NCBI GenBank assembly: GCA_013001485.1
Contig: JABDMN010000056.1
Location: forward strand, 1-5,056
Origin: Acidimicrobiia bacterium
Lineage (GTDB): Bacteria; Actinomycetota; Acidimicrobiia; Spongiisociales; UBA5794
Length of the DNA: 5,056 bases
Reading direction: 5' to 3'
Position numbers and translations under genes: made by a program. Below are positions 1 to 5,056 of the stretch, in pieces (the first letter of the stretch is position 1; each line of letters starts with the position of its first letter). The notes below the pieces were generated by a model. The model did not search any database. It saw only the letters and a list, made by a program, of their open reading frames with translations, and had not been told where the DNA came from.

Positions 1-435
1 GGGCGCGAAGAATCGGCCCACGGGTTCGAGGCGATCCCTGATCCCGAGTTCTCGGTACGCGGACCACTTGCTGGCCTCGCCGCGCTGGCAGCAACGTCAC
101 CGTCGGAGACCGTCGCGCTGGTCGTGGCCATCGACCAGCCGTTTGTGCGAGCCGAGACGCTTGCCCAGCTCCAGGCGCATTGCGACGACCTGCCCGTAGT
201 GCCCATCGACGGCGATACGCGTCAGGTCACCTGCATGGCATTCCCCACCGGCATGCTCCACGCCGCGTCGGAAGAGGCCGCCGAGAACGGGTCCCTGCAA
301 ACGCTGTTGGAACGCGTGGGGTGTGTCGAAGTCACCGAGCCGATGTGGGCCGATTGGGGTGAGGACGGTCGCTCCTGGCGCAGTCTCGACACTCCTGAGG
401 ACGTTGCCCGCGCCGTTGAGGTCTACGGGTACTAG
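1..435 (+). CDS. mobA: Molybdenum cofactor guanylyltransferase (MobA-type nucleotidyltransferase), 5'-truncated
   Basis: The reading frame is open from base 1 to a TAG at 433-435, giving 144 visible C-terminal residues. MobA proteins usually have about 190-200, so roughly 50-60 residues, including the N-terminal GTP-binding glycine loop and its lysine, lie left of the window. Visible MobA-like landmarks are GPLAGL (visible residues 21-26), the metal-binding aspartate in AIDQPF (43-48, where most relatives have D-M-P), SLQTLLERV (98-106) and the family's closing motif SLDTPEDV (128-135). The known family reaction transfers GMP from GTP to Mo-molybdopterin in the cytoplasm. The convergent moaA-DUF6457 pair supports a Moco role. 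A related nucleotidyltransferase such as MocA (CMP transfer) cannot be excluded because the N-terminal specificity residues are missing. The first in-frame GTG/ATG codons (for example 124) are internal and are not the start. Confidence 0.85.
   Translation, partial: GREESAHGFEAIPDPEFSVRGPLAGLAALAATSPSETVALVVAIDQPFVRAETLAQLQAHCDDLPVVPIDGDTRQVTCMAFPTGMLHAASEEAAENGSLQTLLERVGCVEVTEPMWADWGEDGRSWRSLDTPEDVARAVEVYGY
432..435. other. Overlapping convergent stop codons (CTAG)
   Basis: The palindrome CTAG supplies the TAG stop of the plus-strand mobA (433-435) and, on the other strand, the TAG stop of the DUF6457 gene (434-432). The two genes therefore overlap tail to tail by four bases. No intrinsic terminator can fit between them, so each transcript must run antisense into the other gene. 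Confidence 0.95.
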
Positions 436-650
436 TCGTCTGCGGAGGCGAGGCCGGCGACGACACCAACCGCGTCCGCCATGCCCATGCCTTTGCCGAC
501 TGGAATGCCGACCAGGTACGAGGCCAGCGGCGCGTTCTTGCGCTCGGTGCCGTGGGCGACGTCACGAGCCAGATCGAGGAGAGCCTCGACACCTCGCTCA
601 TCGAGGCCATCGACGCCAAGGGCTGCTGCGATTTCGTCGAGGAATGCCAT
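432..650 (-). CDS. DUF6457 family small protein, associated with molybdenum cofactor genes
   Basis: This is a 72-residue soluble protein with no signal peptide or membrane segment. I recognise the DUF6457 pattern: a helical N-terminus, then LLDLARDVAHGTERK (residues 24-38) with D30, H33, E36 and R37, followed by APL (40-42), Y45 and G48. In actinobacteria this domain occurs alone beside, or fused to, MobA-type nucleotidyltransferases. The biochemical role is unknown; a helper of Moco nucleotide transfer or insertion is only an inference from context. The ATG at 650-648 has a strong GGAGG ribosome binding site 5 nt upstream and lies 1 nt after the moaA stop, so the two genes are almost certainly cotranscribed and probably translationally coupled. 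The Met/Gly-rich stretch GKGMGMADA (52-60) is the local oddity. The C-terminus stops exactly in the overlap with convergent mobA. Confidence 0.85.
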   Translation of the reverse strand: MAFLDEIAAALGVDGLDERGVEALLDLARDVAHGTERKNAPLASYLVGIPVGKGMGMADAVGVVAGLASADD

Positions 651-651
651 G

Positions 652-1659
652 TCAACCTCCGATGTAGCTCATCTCGATCTTGGGTAGTCGCCCGGTGTTG
701 TCGGTGCGGAGCTCGCTGTACCGATCGGTGCGGTTGGCCCAGATCGCCTCGACCGACGTGCGCAACTCGGTGTCCTGTTCGTTGTCGGCGTCTTGCTTGC
801 GCACGATGGCACGCAGATCGGTGCCACTCGTGGCAAACAAGCAGGTGTACAGCTTGCCTTCGGCCGACAGCCGGGCACGGGTGCAGTCACCGCAGAACGG
901 CTGGGTCACCGAAGCGATGACACCGATCTCACCTTCACCGTCGGTGTATCGCCAGCGCCGTGCGACCTCGCCGCGGTAGTTGGCTTCGACCGGCTCGAGC
1001 GGATAGCGAGCACCGATCGTGGCCACGATGTCTGCGGCGCGAACGACTTCGTTCATCCGCCAGCCGTTGGTGTGGCCAACGTCCATGTACTCGATGAAAC
1101 GGACGATGTGGTCTGTTCCTCGGAAGCGTTCGGCCATGGCGAGGATCCCGTCATCGTTGACGCCACGCTTGACCACCGTGTTCAGCTTCACGCTGAGTCC
1201 TGCGGCGACAGCTGCGTCGATGCCCTCGAGCACCGAGGCCAGTGGAAAGTCGACGTCGTTCATCTCGCGAAAGGTCTCGTCGTCCACCGAATCGAGACTC
1301 ACGGTGACGCGGGACAGTCCGGCATCCGCCAGCGCCTGGGCGTGGCGATCGAGCAGCGAGGCGTTGGTCGTCATCGCCACCTCGACGTCGAGGGCAGTCA
1401 GCATCCCGACCAGGTCAGCGAGGTTGCGTCGCAGCAGCGGCTCGCCCCCGGTGAGGCGCACTTTGGAGACGCCGAGGTCAGCGAAGACCGCCGCCACGCT
1501 GGCGATCTCCTCGAAGGTGAGCAGCTCATCGCGGGGCATGAACTCGTAGTCGCGACCGAACACGCCTTTTGGCATGCAGTAGCTGCAACGGAAGTTGCAG
1601 CGGTCTGTCACCGAAATGCGCAGATCTCCGAGAGACCGTCCCAGCGTGTCCACTGTCAT
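652..1659 (-). CDS. moaA: GTP 3',8-cyclase MoaA (radical SAM, molybdenum cofactor biosynthesis)
   Basis: This 335-residue protein has full family length. It is the first Moco enzyme: it uses S-adenosylmethionine and two 4Fe-4S clusters to convert GTP to 3',8-cyclo-7,8-dihydro-GTP, which MoaC rearranges to cyclic pyranopterin monophosphate. The N-terminal radical-SAM cluster motif is C21-x3-C25-x2-C28 in [13 protein letters not shown], and the SAM-binding GGEP is at 71-74. Further family segments are SLDS (121-124), [11 protein letters not shown] (159-169) and RFIEYMDVG (187-195). The second cluster motif is C256-x2-C259-x13-C273, followed by LF. The protein ends in the Gly-Gly tail known to matter for MoaA activity (IGG, 333-335). 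All key residues are present, so it should be active. The ATG start gives the standard N-terminus leading into [10 protein letters not shown]. No good Shine-Dalgarno precedes it; a GAGG overlaps the upstream stop about 16 nt away, so reinitiation from the hydrolase gene is likely. It is followed after 1 nt by the DUF6457 gene. Confidence 0.97.
   Translation of the reverse strand: MTVDTLGRSLGDLRISVTDRCNFRCSYCMPKGVFGRDYEFMPRDELLTFEEIASVAAVFADLGVSKVRLTGGEPLLRRNLADLVGMLTALDVEVAMTTNASLLDRHAQALADAGLSRVTVSLDSVDDETFREMNDVDFPLASVLEGIDAAVAAGLSVKLNTVVKRGVNDDGILAMAERFRGTDHIVRFIEYMDVGHTNGWRMNEVVRAADIVATIGARYPLEPVEANYRGEVARRWRYTDGEGEIGVIASVTQPFCGDCTRARLSAEGKLYTCLFATSGTDLRAIVRKQDADNEQDTELRTSVEAIWANRTDRYSELRTDNTGRLPKIEMSYIGG
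656..660 (-). promoter_or_regulatory. Ribosome binding site of the DUF6457 gene
   Basis: GGAGG on the minus strand lies 5 nt before the ATG at 650. It sits inside the last codons and stop of moaA (Gly-Gly-stop), so the end of moaA doubles as the next gene's initiation region. It is the clearest Shine-Dalgarno sequence in the minus-strand operon and fixes this start. Confidence 0.85.
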
Positions 1660-1677
1660 GACGTGAAAGGTAGTGCC

Positions 1678-2562
1678 TCAGCGGGAAGCCGAGATCGGCT
1701 CGGAGTGGAGCCAGTCGGCCAGCAGGGTGCGGAGGGCGGCGACGAACGCGAGAGGTTGATCGAGGATGAGGTGGTGGTGGGCGTCAGGGATGGAGATCAC
1801 AGGCGAAGCCCGGCCCATCACCTCGTACATGTACTCGGCGGTGTCTGGCGGGACGACCACCGAATGCTCCCCGCGGAAGAGGGCCACCCGGGTCGCGACC
1901 GACGCGAGCTGCTCGTTCATCGGGACCAGGGTGTGGGTGAACAGGTGGGGGTCGAACTTCCACGTCCACCCGTCGGCGACCTCGTGGAGCGAGCGTCGCC
2001 CTACGTACTCGACGATGAAGTCATTGTCGCAGGGCTGGGGCGGGATGAGGCGGAAGTGGTCGAGCGCAGCCTCCAGGGTGGGATAGGTGCCCGGCGACCT
2101 GAAAGCGCGGCCTCTCGACCCGGTCTCGGACTCAGGGTCAGGACGGCGAACCGGTGAGTCGACGATGACCGCGCCCGCCATCCGCTCCCCGTGGAGAGCC
2201 GCTGTGTTGATGGTCACCAACCCGCCGAGGGAGTGGCCGACCACTACCGGCGGGCCCGGGAATCCGGCGTCGGCGGCCACTGCCAGGATCTCTTCTGACC
2301 ACAGGTCGTGGCTGTAGCGGTCGCGGCGACCGCTGTCGCCGTGCCCGGACAGATCGAGGGCAACGACGTGGTAATCGGTGTTGAAGAACGGGGCGAGGAA
2401 CGCCCACCAGTGGGCGTGGGCGGCACCACCGTGGACCAGCACCAGGCCCGGCTTGTCTGCAGTGCCCCAGTCGAGATAGTTGATCTCGGCACCATCAACT
2501 TCCACCCTCTGCTCATCGAATGGGATGGCGAGAGACCGTTGAAACCACTCCGGGTGCTCCAT
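1678..2562 (-). CDS. Alpha/beta hydrolase, substrate unknown
   Basis: This 294-residue cytoplasmic alpha/beta-hydrolase-fold protein has no signal peptide. Landmarks in order are the oxyanion-hole HGG (44-46) after strand LVLV, DLSGHGDS (70-77), the nucleophile elbow GHSLGG (109-114) with Ser111, a strand ending in VDSP (134-137), RGEHS (230-234) at the usual acid position, and a histidine cluster HHHLILDQP (262-270). H263 aligns best as the catalytic base. The acid residue is not obvious: E232 or D135 are candidates in place of a standard aspartate after strand 7. The serine nucleophile points to an esterase, lipase or C-C hydrolase rather than a dehalogenase; the substrate cannot be read from the sequence. 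The gene ends 18 nt before moaA, so it probably leads the minus-strand transcript, though nothing else links it to Moco synthesis. A TAGCGT box ends 7 nt before the ATG and no Shine-Dalgarno is visible, which suggests a leaderless mRNA. Confidence 0.9.
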   Translation of the reverse strand: MEHPEWFQRSLAIPFDEQRVEVDGAEINYLDWGTADKPGLVLVHGGAAHAHWWAFLAPFFNTDYHVVALDLSGHGDSGRRDRYSHDLWSEEILAVAADAGFPGPPVVVGHSLGGLVTINTAALHGERMAGAVIVDSPVRRPDPESETGSRGRAFRSPGTYPTLEAALDHFRLIPPQPCDNDFIVEYVGRRSLHEVADGWTWKFDPHLFTHTLVPMNEQLASVATRVALFRGEHSVVVPPDTAEYMYEVMGRASPVISIPDAHHHLILDQPLAFVAALRTLLADWLHSEPISASR

Positions 2563-2569
2563 GGGTCAG

Positions 2570-2575
2570 ACGCTA
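2570..2575 (-). promoter_or_regulatory. Putative -10 box (TAGCGT) of the hydrolase-moaA-DUF6457 operon
   Basis: On the minus strand TAGCGT fits the actinobacterial TANNNT -10 pattern, and 7 nt separate it from the hydrolase ATG at 2562. That spacing places the transcription start at or next to the A of the ATG, which matches the lack of a ribosome binding site. I see no convincing -35 hexamer. The assignment rests on pattern and position only. Confidence 0.5.
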
Positions 2576-2619
2576 CCGGCTTCTGACTGGCGGCTGCCCC
2601 GTCGAACGGTGGGAAACAA

Positions 2620-2680
2620 CTGACGCCCCCCTCCCCCTCGCTCCGCTCGGGTACTCCCCCCTCAAAGGGGGGAGAGACAG
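2620..2680. repeat. C/G-run hairpin element, probable copy of a dispersed intergenic repeat
   Basis: The element lies in the divergent intergenic region. Plus-strand order is C6 (2626-2631), T, C5 (2633-2637), a tandem CGCTC-CGCTC (2640-2649), then a perfect hairpin. The hairpin has an 8-bp stem, CTCCCCCC (2654-2661) with GGGGGGAG (2667-2674), and a TCAAA loop. An alternative 7-bp pairing of 2631-2637 with 2668-2674 is possible. Read on the minus strand, one frame encodes the phrase GGVPERSEGEGG, which I recognise as a typical spurious translation of short intergenic repeats found in many bacterial genomes. That recognition is from memory. With one copy in the window, repetition cannot be shown here. 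The right stem arm occupies the -35 position of the GNAT promoter. It is not a terminator for either gene, as both transcripts start outside it and there is no T-tract. Confidence 0.6.
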
Positions 2681-2689
2681 ACTGGTGCG

Positions 2690-2695
2690 TAGGCT
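2690..2695 (+). promoter_or_regulatory. Putative -10 box (TAGGCT) of the GNAT gene
   Basis: TAGGCT in the context GTGCGTAGGCT fits TANNNT, and 8 nt separate it from the ATG at 2704, consistent with a leaderless or nearly leaderless mRNA. The same hexamer in nearly the same context recurs before oleA (3261). The expected -35 position (2667-2672) is six G residues of the repeat hairpin, so no normal -35 is present. Confidence 0.5.
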
Positions 2696-2703
2696 TGATG
2701 TCG

Positions 2704-3165
2704 ATGGCCAGGAGCCTTCGCATTCGAGAGATGACTCCACGTGACCACGATGCCGCGGTGGATCTGGGGCGGGCGCTTCCCGAGTTCTTCAACGACCAGG
2801 GGATAGCTGAGATGACAGCGGATATCCCCAAAGAGCGCGGCGCAGTGGCGGAGATCGATGGAGAGCTCGCGGGGTTCGTGACGTGGACCGCGGACGAGAA
2901 CATGGGCCACATCGGTTGGATCGCAGTGAGCGCCCACCATCACCGGGAGGGCATCGGTCGACGGCTGATCGAAGTCGTCGAGAACGCAGCCATCGCAGCG
3001 GGAGCACCATTCCTTCAGGTGGAGACCCTCGGAGAGTCGGTCGACTACGAGCCGTATGACCGCACCCGCAGCTTCTACCGGGGGGTTGGCTTCGAGGACT
3101 TCAAGAACGAGATGCTCGACAATCCCGGCATGCCCGAGATGCTGACGTTGCGTAAGCGCCTTTGA
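2704..3165 (+). CDS. GNAT family N-acetyltransferase
   Basis: This 153-residue single-domain GNAT protein should use acetyl-CoA (or another acyl-CoA) to acylate an amine; the acceptor is unknown. It opens with LRIREMTPRDHDAA (5-18), the usual first strand and helix. The acetyl-CoA segment is IGWIAVSAHHHREGIGRRL (70-88), with the pyrophosphate loop H80-R-E-G-I-G85; His replaces the commoner Gln/Arg at the first loop position. The C-terminal motif B is RSFYRGVGFEDF (122-133). ATG 2704 is chosen because it is 8 nt from the -10 box. In-frame TTG 2695 and ATG 2698 would add three or two residues but overlap or abut that box, and no ribosome binding site supports them. The gene stands alone: it is divergent from the hydrolase and separated from oleA by 146 nt with its own promoter-like box. 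That gap holds only a weak hairpin after the stop, with no T-tract. Confidence 0.88.
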   Translation: MARSLRIREMTPRDHDAAVDLGRALPEFFNDQGIAEMTADIPKERGAVAEIDGELAGFVTWTADENMGHIGWIAVSAHHHREGIGRRLIEVVENAAIAAGAPFLQVETLGESVDYEPYDRTRSFYRGVGFEDFKNEMLDNPGMPEMLTLRKRL

Positions 3166-3260
3166 CCTGGATCCCAGCTCCGACTGGGCGCGAGGGACCA
3201 CTTCTCGACGGCCTACCCCATCGAGGTCCAGGTGGGCCAGCCGATGAGTCCGACGTGCCG

Positions 3261-3266
3261 TAGGCT
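3261..3266 (+). promoter_or_regulatory. Putative -10 box (TAGGCT) of the ole operon
   Basis: TAGGCT in the context GTGCCGTAGGCT is almost the same string as before the GNAT gene. A start of transcription about 7 nt downstream would give a leader of about 40 nt before oleA, which agrees with the ribosome binding site at 3298-3304. No clear -35 hexamer is seen. Confidence 0.45.
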
Positions 3267-3297
3267 GGTCGGACTGCCAATATGCACCCTTCCCCCT

Positions 3298-3304
3298 GAG
3301 AGAG
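3298..3304 (+). promoter_or_regulatory. Ribosome binding site of oleA
   Basis: The purine run GAGAGAG ends 7 nt before the ATG at 3312 and fixes this start. An upstream in-frame ATG at 3282 reads only five codons before a TGA at 3297-3299 that overlaps this site, so it cannot be the oleA start. Confidence 0.7.
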
Positions 3305-3311
3305 CTTCGAT

Positions 3312-4331
3312 ATGTCAGGCAATGCCGAATTCAGCTTGAAAGACACTGCCGTGGTGTCAGTCGCCGCCCACCACGCACCCGAGGTGGTCACCTCGGAATC
3401 GTTCGACGAGAGGCTCATGCCGACGTTCGAACGTCTCGGCACCCAGCCGGGACTTCTCGAAAGCCTTGCCGGCATCAGCGAGCGACGCTGGTGGCCCGAG
3501 GAGTACACGTTCACCGAGGCCGCCGCAGAGGCCGGGCGCAAGGCCCTCGACGATGCCGGGATCAGTCCCGACCAGGTGGGCCTCCTCATCGACACGTCCG
3601 TGAGTCGCGATCGCCTCGAACCTTCATCGGCCGTCACCGTCCACCATCTGCTGGACCTGCCGACGTCTTGTCTGAACTTCGACCTCGCCAATGCCTGTCT
3701 CGGGTTCATGAACGCCATGCAGGTGGCGGGGATGATGCTGGACAACCACCAGATCGACTACGCCCTCGTCGTTGACGGCGAGGGAAGCCGCCAGCCGCAG
3801 GAGAAGACACTGGAGCGGCTGTCGCAGCCCGAGGCCACTGTGGGCGACCTGTTCGCCGAGTTCGCCACCCTCACGTTGGGCTCGGGAGCGGCGGGGATGG
3901 TGCTGGGCCGTCACTCGGAGAACCCGGGCAGCCACAAGATCATTGGCGGCATCAACCGTGCAGACACCTCACATCACAAGCTGTGCGTCGGCACGCTCGA
4001 TCAGATGCGCACCGACACTCGGGCGCTGCTCGATGCCGGTCTCGACGTTTCCAAGGTCGCCTGGGTTGACGCCGAGGAGTACGACTGGCTGAACATGGAC
4101 CGCTACATCATCCACCAGATCTCAGCCGTGCACACCGCGATGCTGTGTGAGCGCCTTGGCATCGACGTCGCCAAGGTGCCCCTCACCTACCCGAAGCTGG
4201 GCAACACGGGACCTGCCGCGGTGCCGTTGACCTTGGCCCAGGAGGCCGATTCACTGAATCCTGGTGATCGGGTGCTGTGTCTGGGGATGGGGTCGGGCAT
4301 CAACGCCATGGCGCTCGAAATCGTCTGGTGA
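3312..4331 (+). CDS. oleA: OleA, thiolase-fold acyl-CoA condensing enzyme of olefin biosynthesis
   Basis: This 339-residue protein has the length of OleA and of the related FabH/KAS III enzymes. OleA joins two long-chain acyl-CoAs by a non-decarboxylative Claisen condensation, giving a 2-alkyl-3-keto acid. The active-site cysteine is C129 in LANACLGF (125-132). The histidine is H268 in IIHQIS (266-271), and the asparagine is N298 in KLGNTGPAA (295-303). A glutamate, E103, in SVSRDRLEPSSA (96-107) matches the base that OleA supplies across the dimer interface and that ordinary FabH lacks. The glycine loop GMGSGINAM is at 325-333. The E103 context and the overlapping OleB-like gene separate it from FabH. 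It is cytoplasmic, with no signal peptide. Its stop TGA overlaps the next gene's GTG (4-nt GTGA), indicating translational coupling. Which acyl chains are used cannot be inferred. A beta-lactone or other ketosynthase branch is the main alternative. Confidence 0.9.
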   Translation: MSGNAEFSLKDTAVVSVAAHHAPEVVTSESFDERLMPTFERLGTQPGLLESLAGISERRWWPEEYTFTEAAAEAGRKALDDAGISPDQVGLLIDTSVSRDRLEPSSAVTVHHLLDLPTSCLNFDLANACLGFMNAMQVAGMMLDNHQIDYALVVDGEGSRQPQEKTLERLSQPEATVGDLFAEFATLTLGSGAAGMVLGRHSENPGSHKIIGGINRADTSHHKLCVGTLDQMRTDTRALLDAGLDVSKVAWVDAEEYDWLNMDRYIIHQISAVHTAMLCERLGIDVAKVPLTYPKLGNTGPAAVPLTLAQEADSLNPGDRVLCLGMGSGINAMALEIVW

Positions 4332-5056
4332 GCCCGGCTCCCACCGCGCCTGCCACCACACCCCCCGCCGACCTGCCCGGTCTCGACCCGGCCTGGTCGC
4401 GTCTCGTTGAAGCCGGCAGGAACACCTTCCACGTCCTCGACAATCAGGTCACCGACGCAGACGTGACCCTGGTGTGTGTCCACGGCAACCCCACCTGGGC
4501 CTACACCTGGCGCGACGTGATCGCCACGGCTCCGCCCGGAGTTCGCGTGATCGCCATCGATCAGCTCGACATGGGCTACTCGGAACGGACCGGGACCACC
4601 CGCCGCCTCGCACAGCGCGTTGAGGACCTCGGCGCCGTCATCGACGCCCTCGATGTCACCACGCCGATCATCACCGTCGGCCACGACTGGGGCGGTGCCA
4701 TCTCGCTGGGTTGGGCCGTCGACAACGTCGACCGCCTTGCCGGCGTCGTCCTCGCCAACACGGCGGTCCATCAACCCGAAGGGGCCAGAGCGCCGCTGTT
4801 GATTCGGATGGTGCGCCCGTTCATCGACTGGATCTGTGTCCGGTTCCCGTTGTTCGTCTGGGGCACAACCGCGCTGGCCCGACCTCGACTCTCCCGGGAG
4901 GTGCGCGACGCCTACCTCGCCCCGTACCGAACCCCTGAACGGCGGGATGCGGTGGGAGAGTTCGTGGCCGACATTCCCCTCGACCCCGACCATCCCAGCT
5001 TCGACGACCTCGCCGGGGTCGCCGCCGGGATGAAGCGGCTTTCGAGTGTGCCGACG
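4328..5056 (+). CDS. oleB: OleB-type beta-lactone decarboxylase, probably N-terminal half of an OleBC fusion; 3'-truncated
   Basis: The frame is open from GTG 4328 to the window end, with 243 codons visible and no stop. Landmarks are HGNPTWAYTWR (52-62), DQLDMGYSER (78-87) and the nucleophile elbow GHDWGG (118-123) with Asp120. Aspartate as nucleophile, with N54 and W121, is the haloalkane-dehalogenase-like (HLD-III) arrangement of OleB, which turns a cis-beta-lactone into an alkene plus CO2. The catalytic histidine should lie beyond the right edge. Actinobacterial OleB is commonly fused to OleC, the ATP-dependent beta-lactone synthetase, so a long OleBC protein is expected, but the fusion point is not visible. 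The GTG start overlaps the oleA stop (GTGA). It adds an Ala/Pro/Thr-rich tail (2-14), and the next in-frame GTG is codon 46, too late. The Asp elbow clearly distinguishes it from the Ser-type hydrolase at 1678-2562. A true haloalkane dehalogenase is the alternative, disfavoured by the oleA neighbour. Confidence 0.87.
   Translation, partial: MSPAPTAPATTPPADLPGLDPAWSRLVEAGRNTFHVLDNQVTDADVTLVCVHGNPTWAYTWRDVIATAPPGVRVIAIDQLDMGYSERTGTTRRLAQRVEDLGAVIDALDVTTPIITVGHDWGGAISLGWAVDNVDRLAGVVLANTAVHQPEGARAPLLIRMVRPFIDWICVRFPLFVWGTTALARPRLSREVRDAYLAPYRTPERRDAVGEFVADIPLDPDHPSFDDLAGVAAGMKRLSSVPT

Noticed and set aside
793..2157. Long plus-strand open frame (454 codons) antisense to moaA and the hydrolase gene
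   Set aside because: It runs across two well-supported genes on the other strand, resembles no known family, and is an expected shadow in GC-rich DNA.
2654..2674. The strong C/G hairpin considered as a transcription terminator
   Set aside because: It lies between divergent promoters, upstream of both start codons, and lacks a T-tract on either strand.
2244..2912. Minus-strand open frame of 222 codons containing the PERSEGEGG phrase
   Set aside because: It joins antisense GNAT sequence, the intergenic repeat and an out-of-frame part of the hydrolase gene. The phrase is a translation of the repeat, not of a protein.
3173..3188. Small hairpin (CCCAG / CTGGG, 6-nt loop) just after the GNAT stop, considered as a terminator
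   Set aside because: It has only 5 base pairs and no following T-tract, so it cannot be supported as an intrinsic terminator.
2662..3201. Minus-strand open frame of 179 codons opposite the GNAT gene
   Set aside because: The GNAT motifs on the plus strand are clear; this frame has no recognisable domain or ribosome binding site.
4187..4993. Minus-strand open frame of 268 codons opposite oleA and oleB
   Set aside because: The plus-strand frame carries the complete HGNPTW and GHDWGG motifs of OleB; the antisense frame is a shadow.

Overview
This GC-rich window reads like an actinobacterial chromosome, plausibly of the class Acidimicrobiia. The reasons are dense coding, GTG and 4-nt-overlap starts, TANNNT-type -10 boxes placed for leaderless or short-leader mRNAs, and a molybdenum-cofactor cluster with the small actinobacterial DUF6457 protein. 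The taxon is an inference from gene content, not a proven assignment.

Layout. (a) Bases 1-1659 hold molybdenum cofactor genes. A 5'-truncated mobA-type guanylyltransferase on the plus strand converges on a minus-strand pair, moaA followed by a DUF6457 protein. The convergent stop codons share the palindrome CTAG at 432-435. (b) An alpha/beta hydrolase (1678-2562, minus) lies 18 nt upstream of moaA and probably heads the minus-strand transcript hydrolase-moaA-DUF6457. (c) A 141-nt divergent intergenic region (2563-2703) holds two opposed putative promoters. Between them is a C/G-run hairpin element that looks like a copy of a dispersed repeat. (d) A GNAT acetyltransferase (2704-3165, plus) stands alone. 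(e) After a 146-nt gap with a promoter-like box and a good ribosome binding site comes oleA (3312-4331, plus). It overlaps by 4 nt the start of an oleB-type gene (4328 to the window end, open on the right), which is probably the OleB half of an actinobacterial OleBC fusion.

How the genes work together. MoaA makes the first pterin precursor of Moco and MobA adds GMP at the end of the pathway; DUF6457 is a Moco-associated protein of unknown role. OleA and OleB belong to the long-chain olefin pathway. OleA condenses two acyl-CoAs head to head, OleD reduces the product, OleC closes a beta-lactone, and OleB removes CO2 to leave a cis-alkene. OleC and OleD are expected just beyond the right edge. 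The hydrolase and the GNAT protein cannot be tied to either pathway from sequence alone. I see no RNA gene, insertion sequence, phage gene or CRISPR array. The systems recognised here are known ones; the least explained items are the intergenic repeat and the DUF6457 protein.
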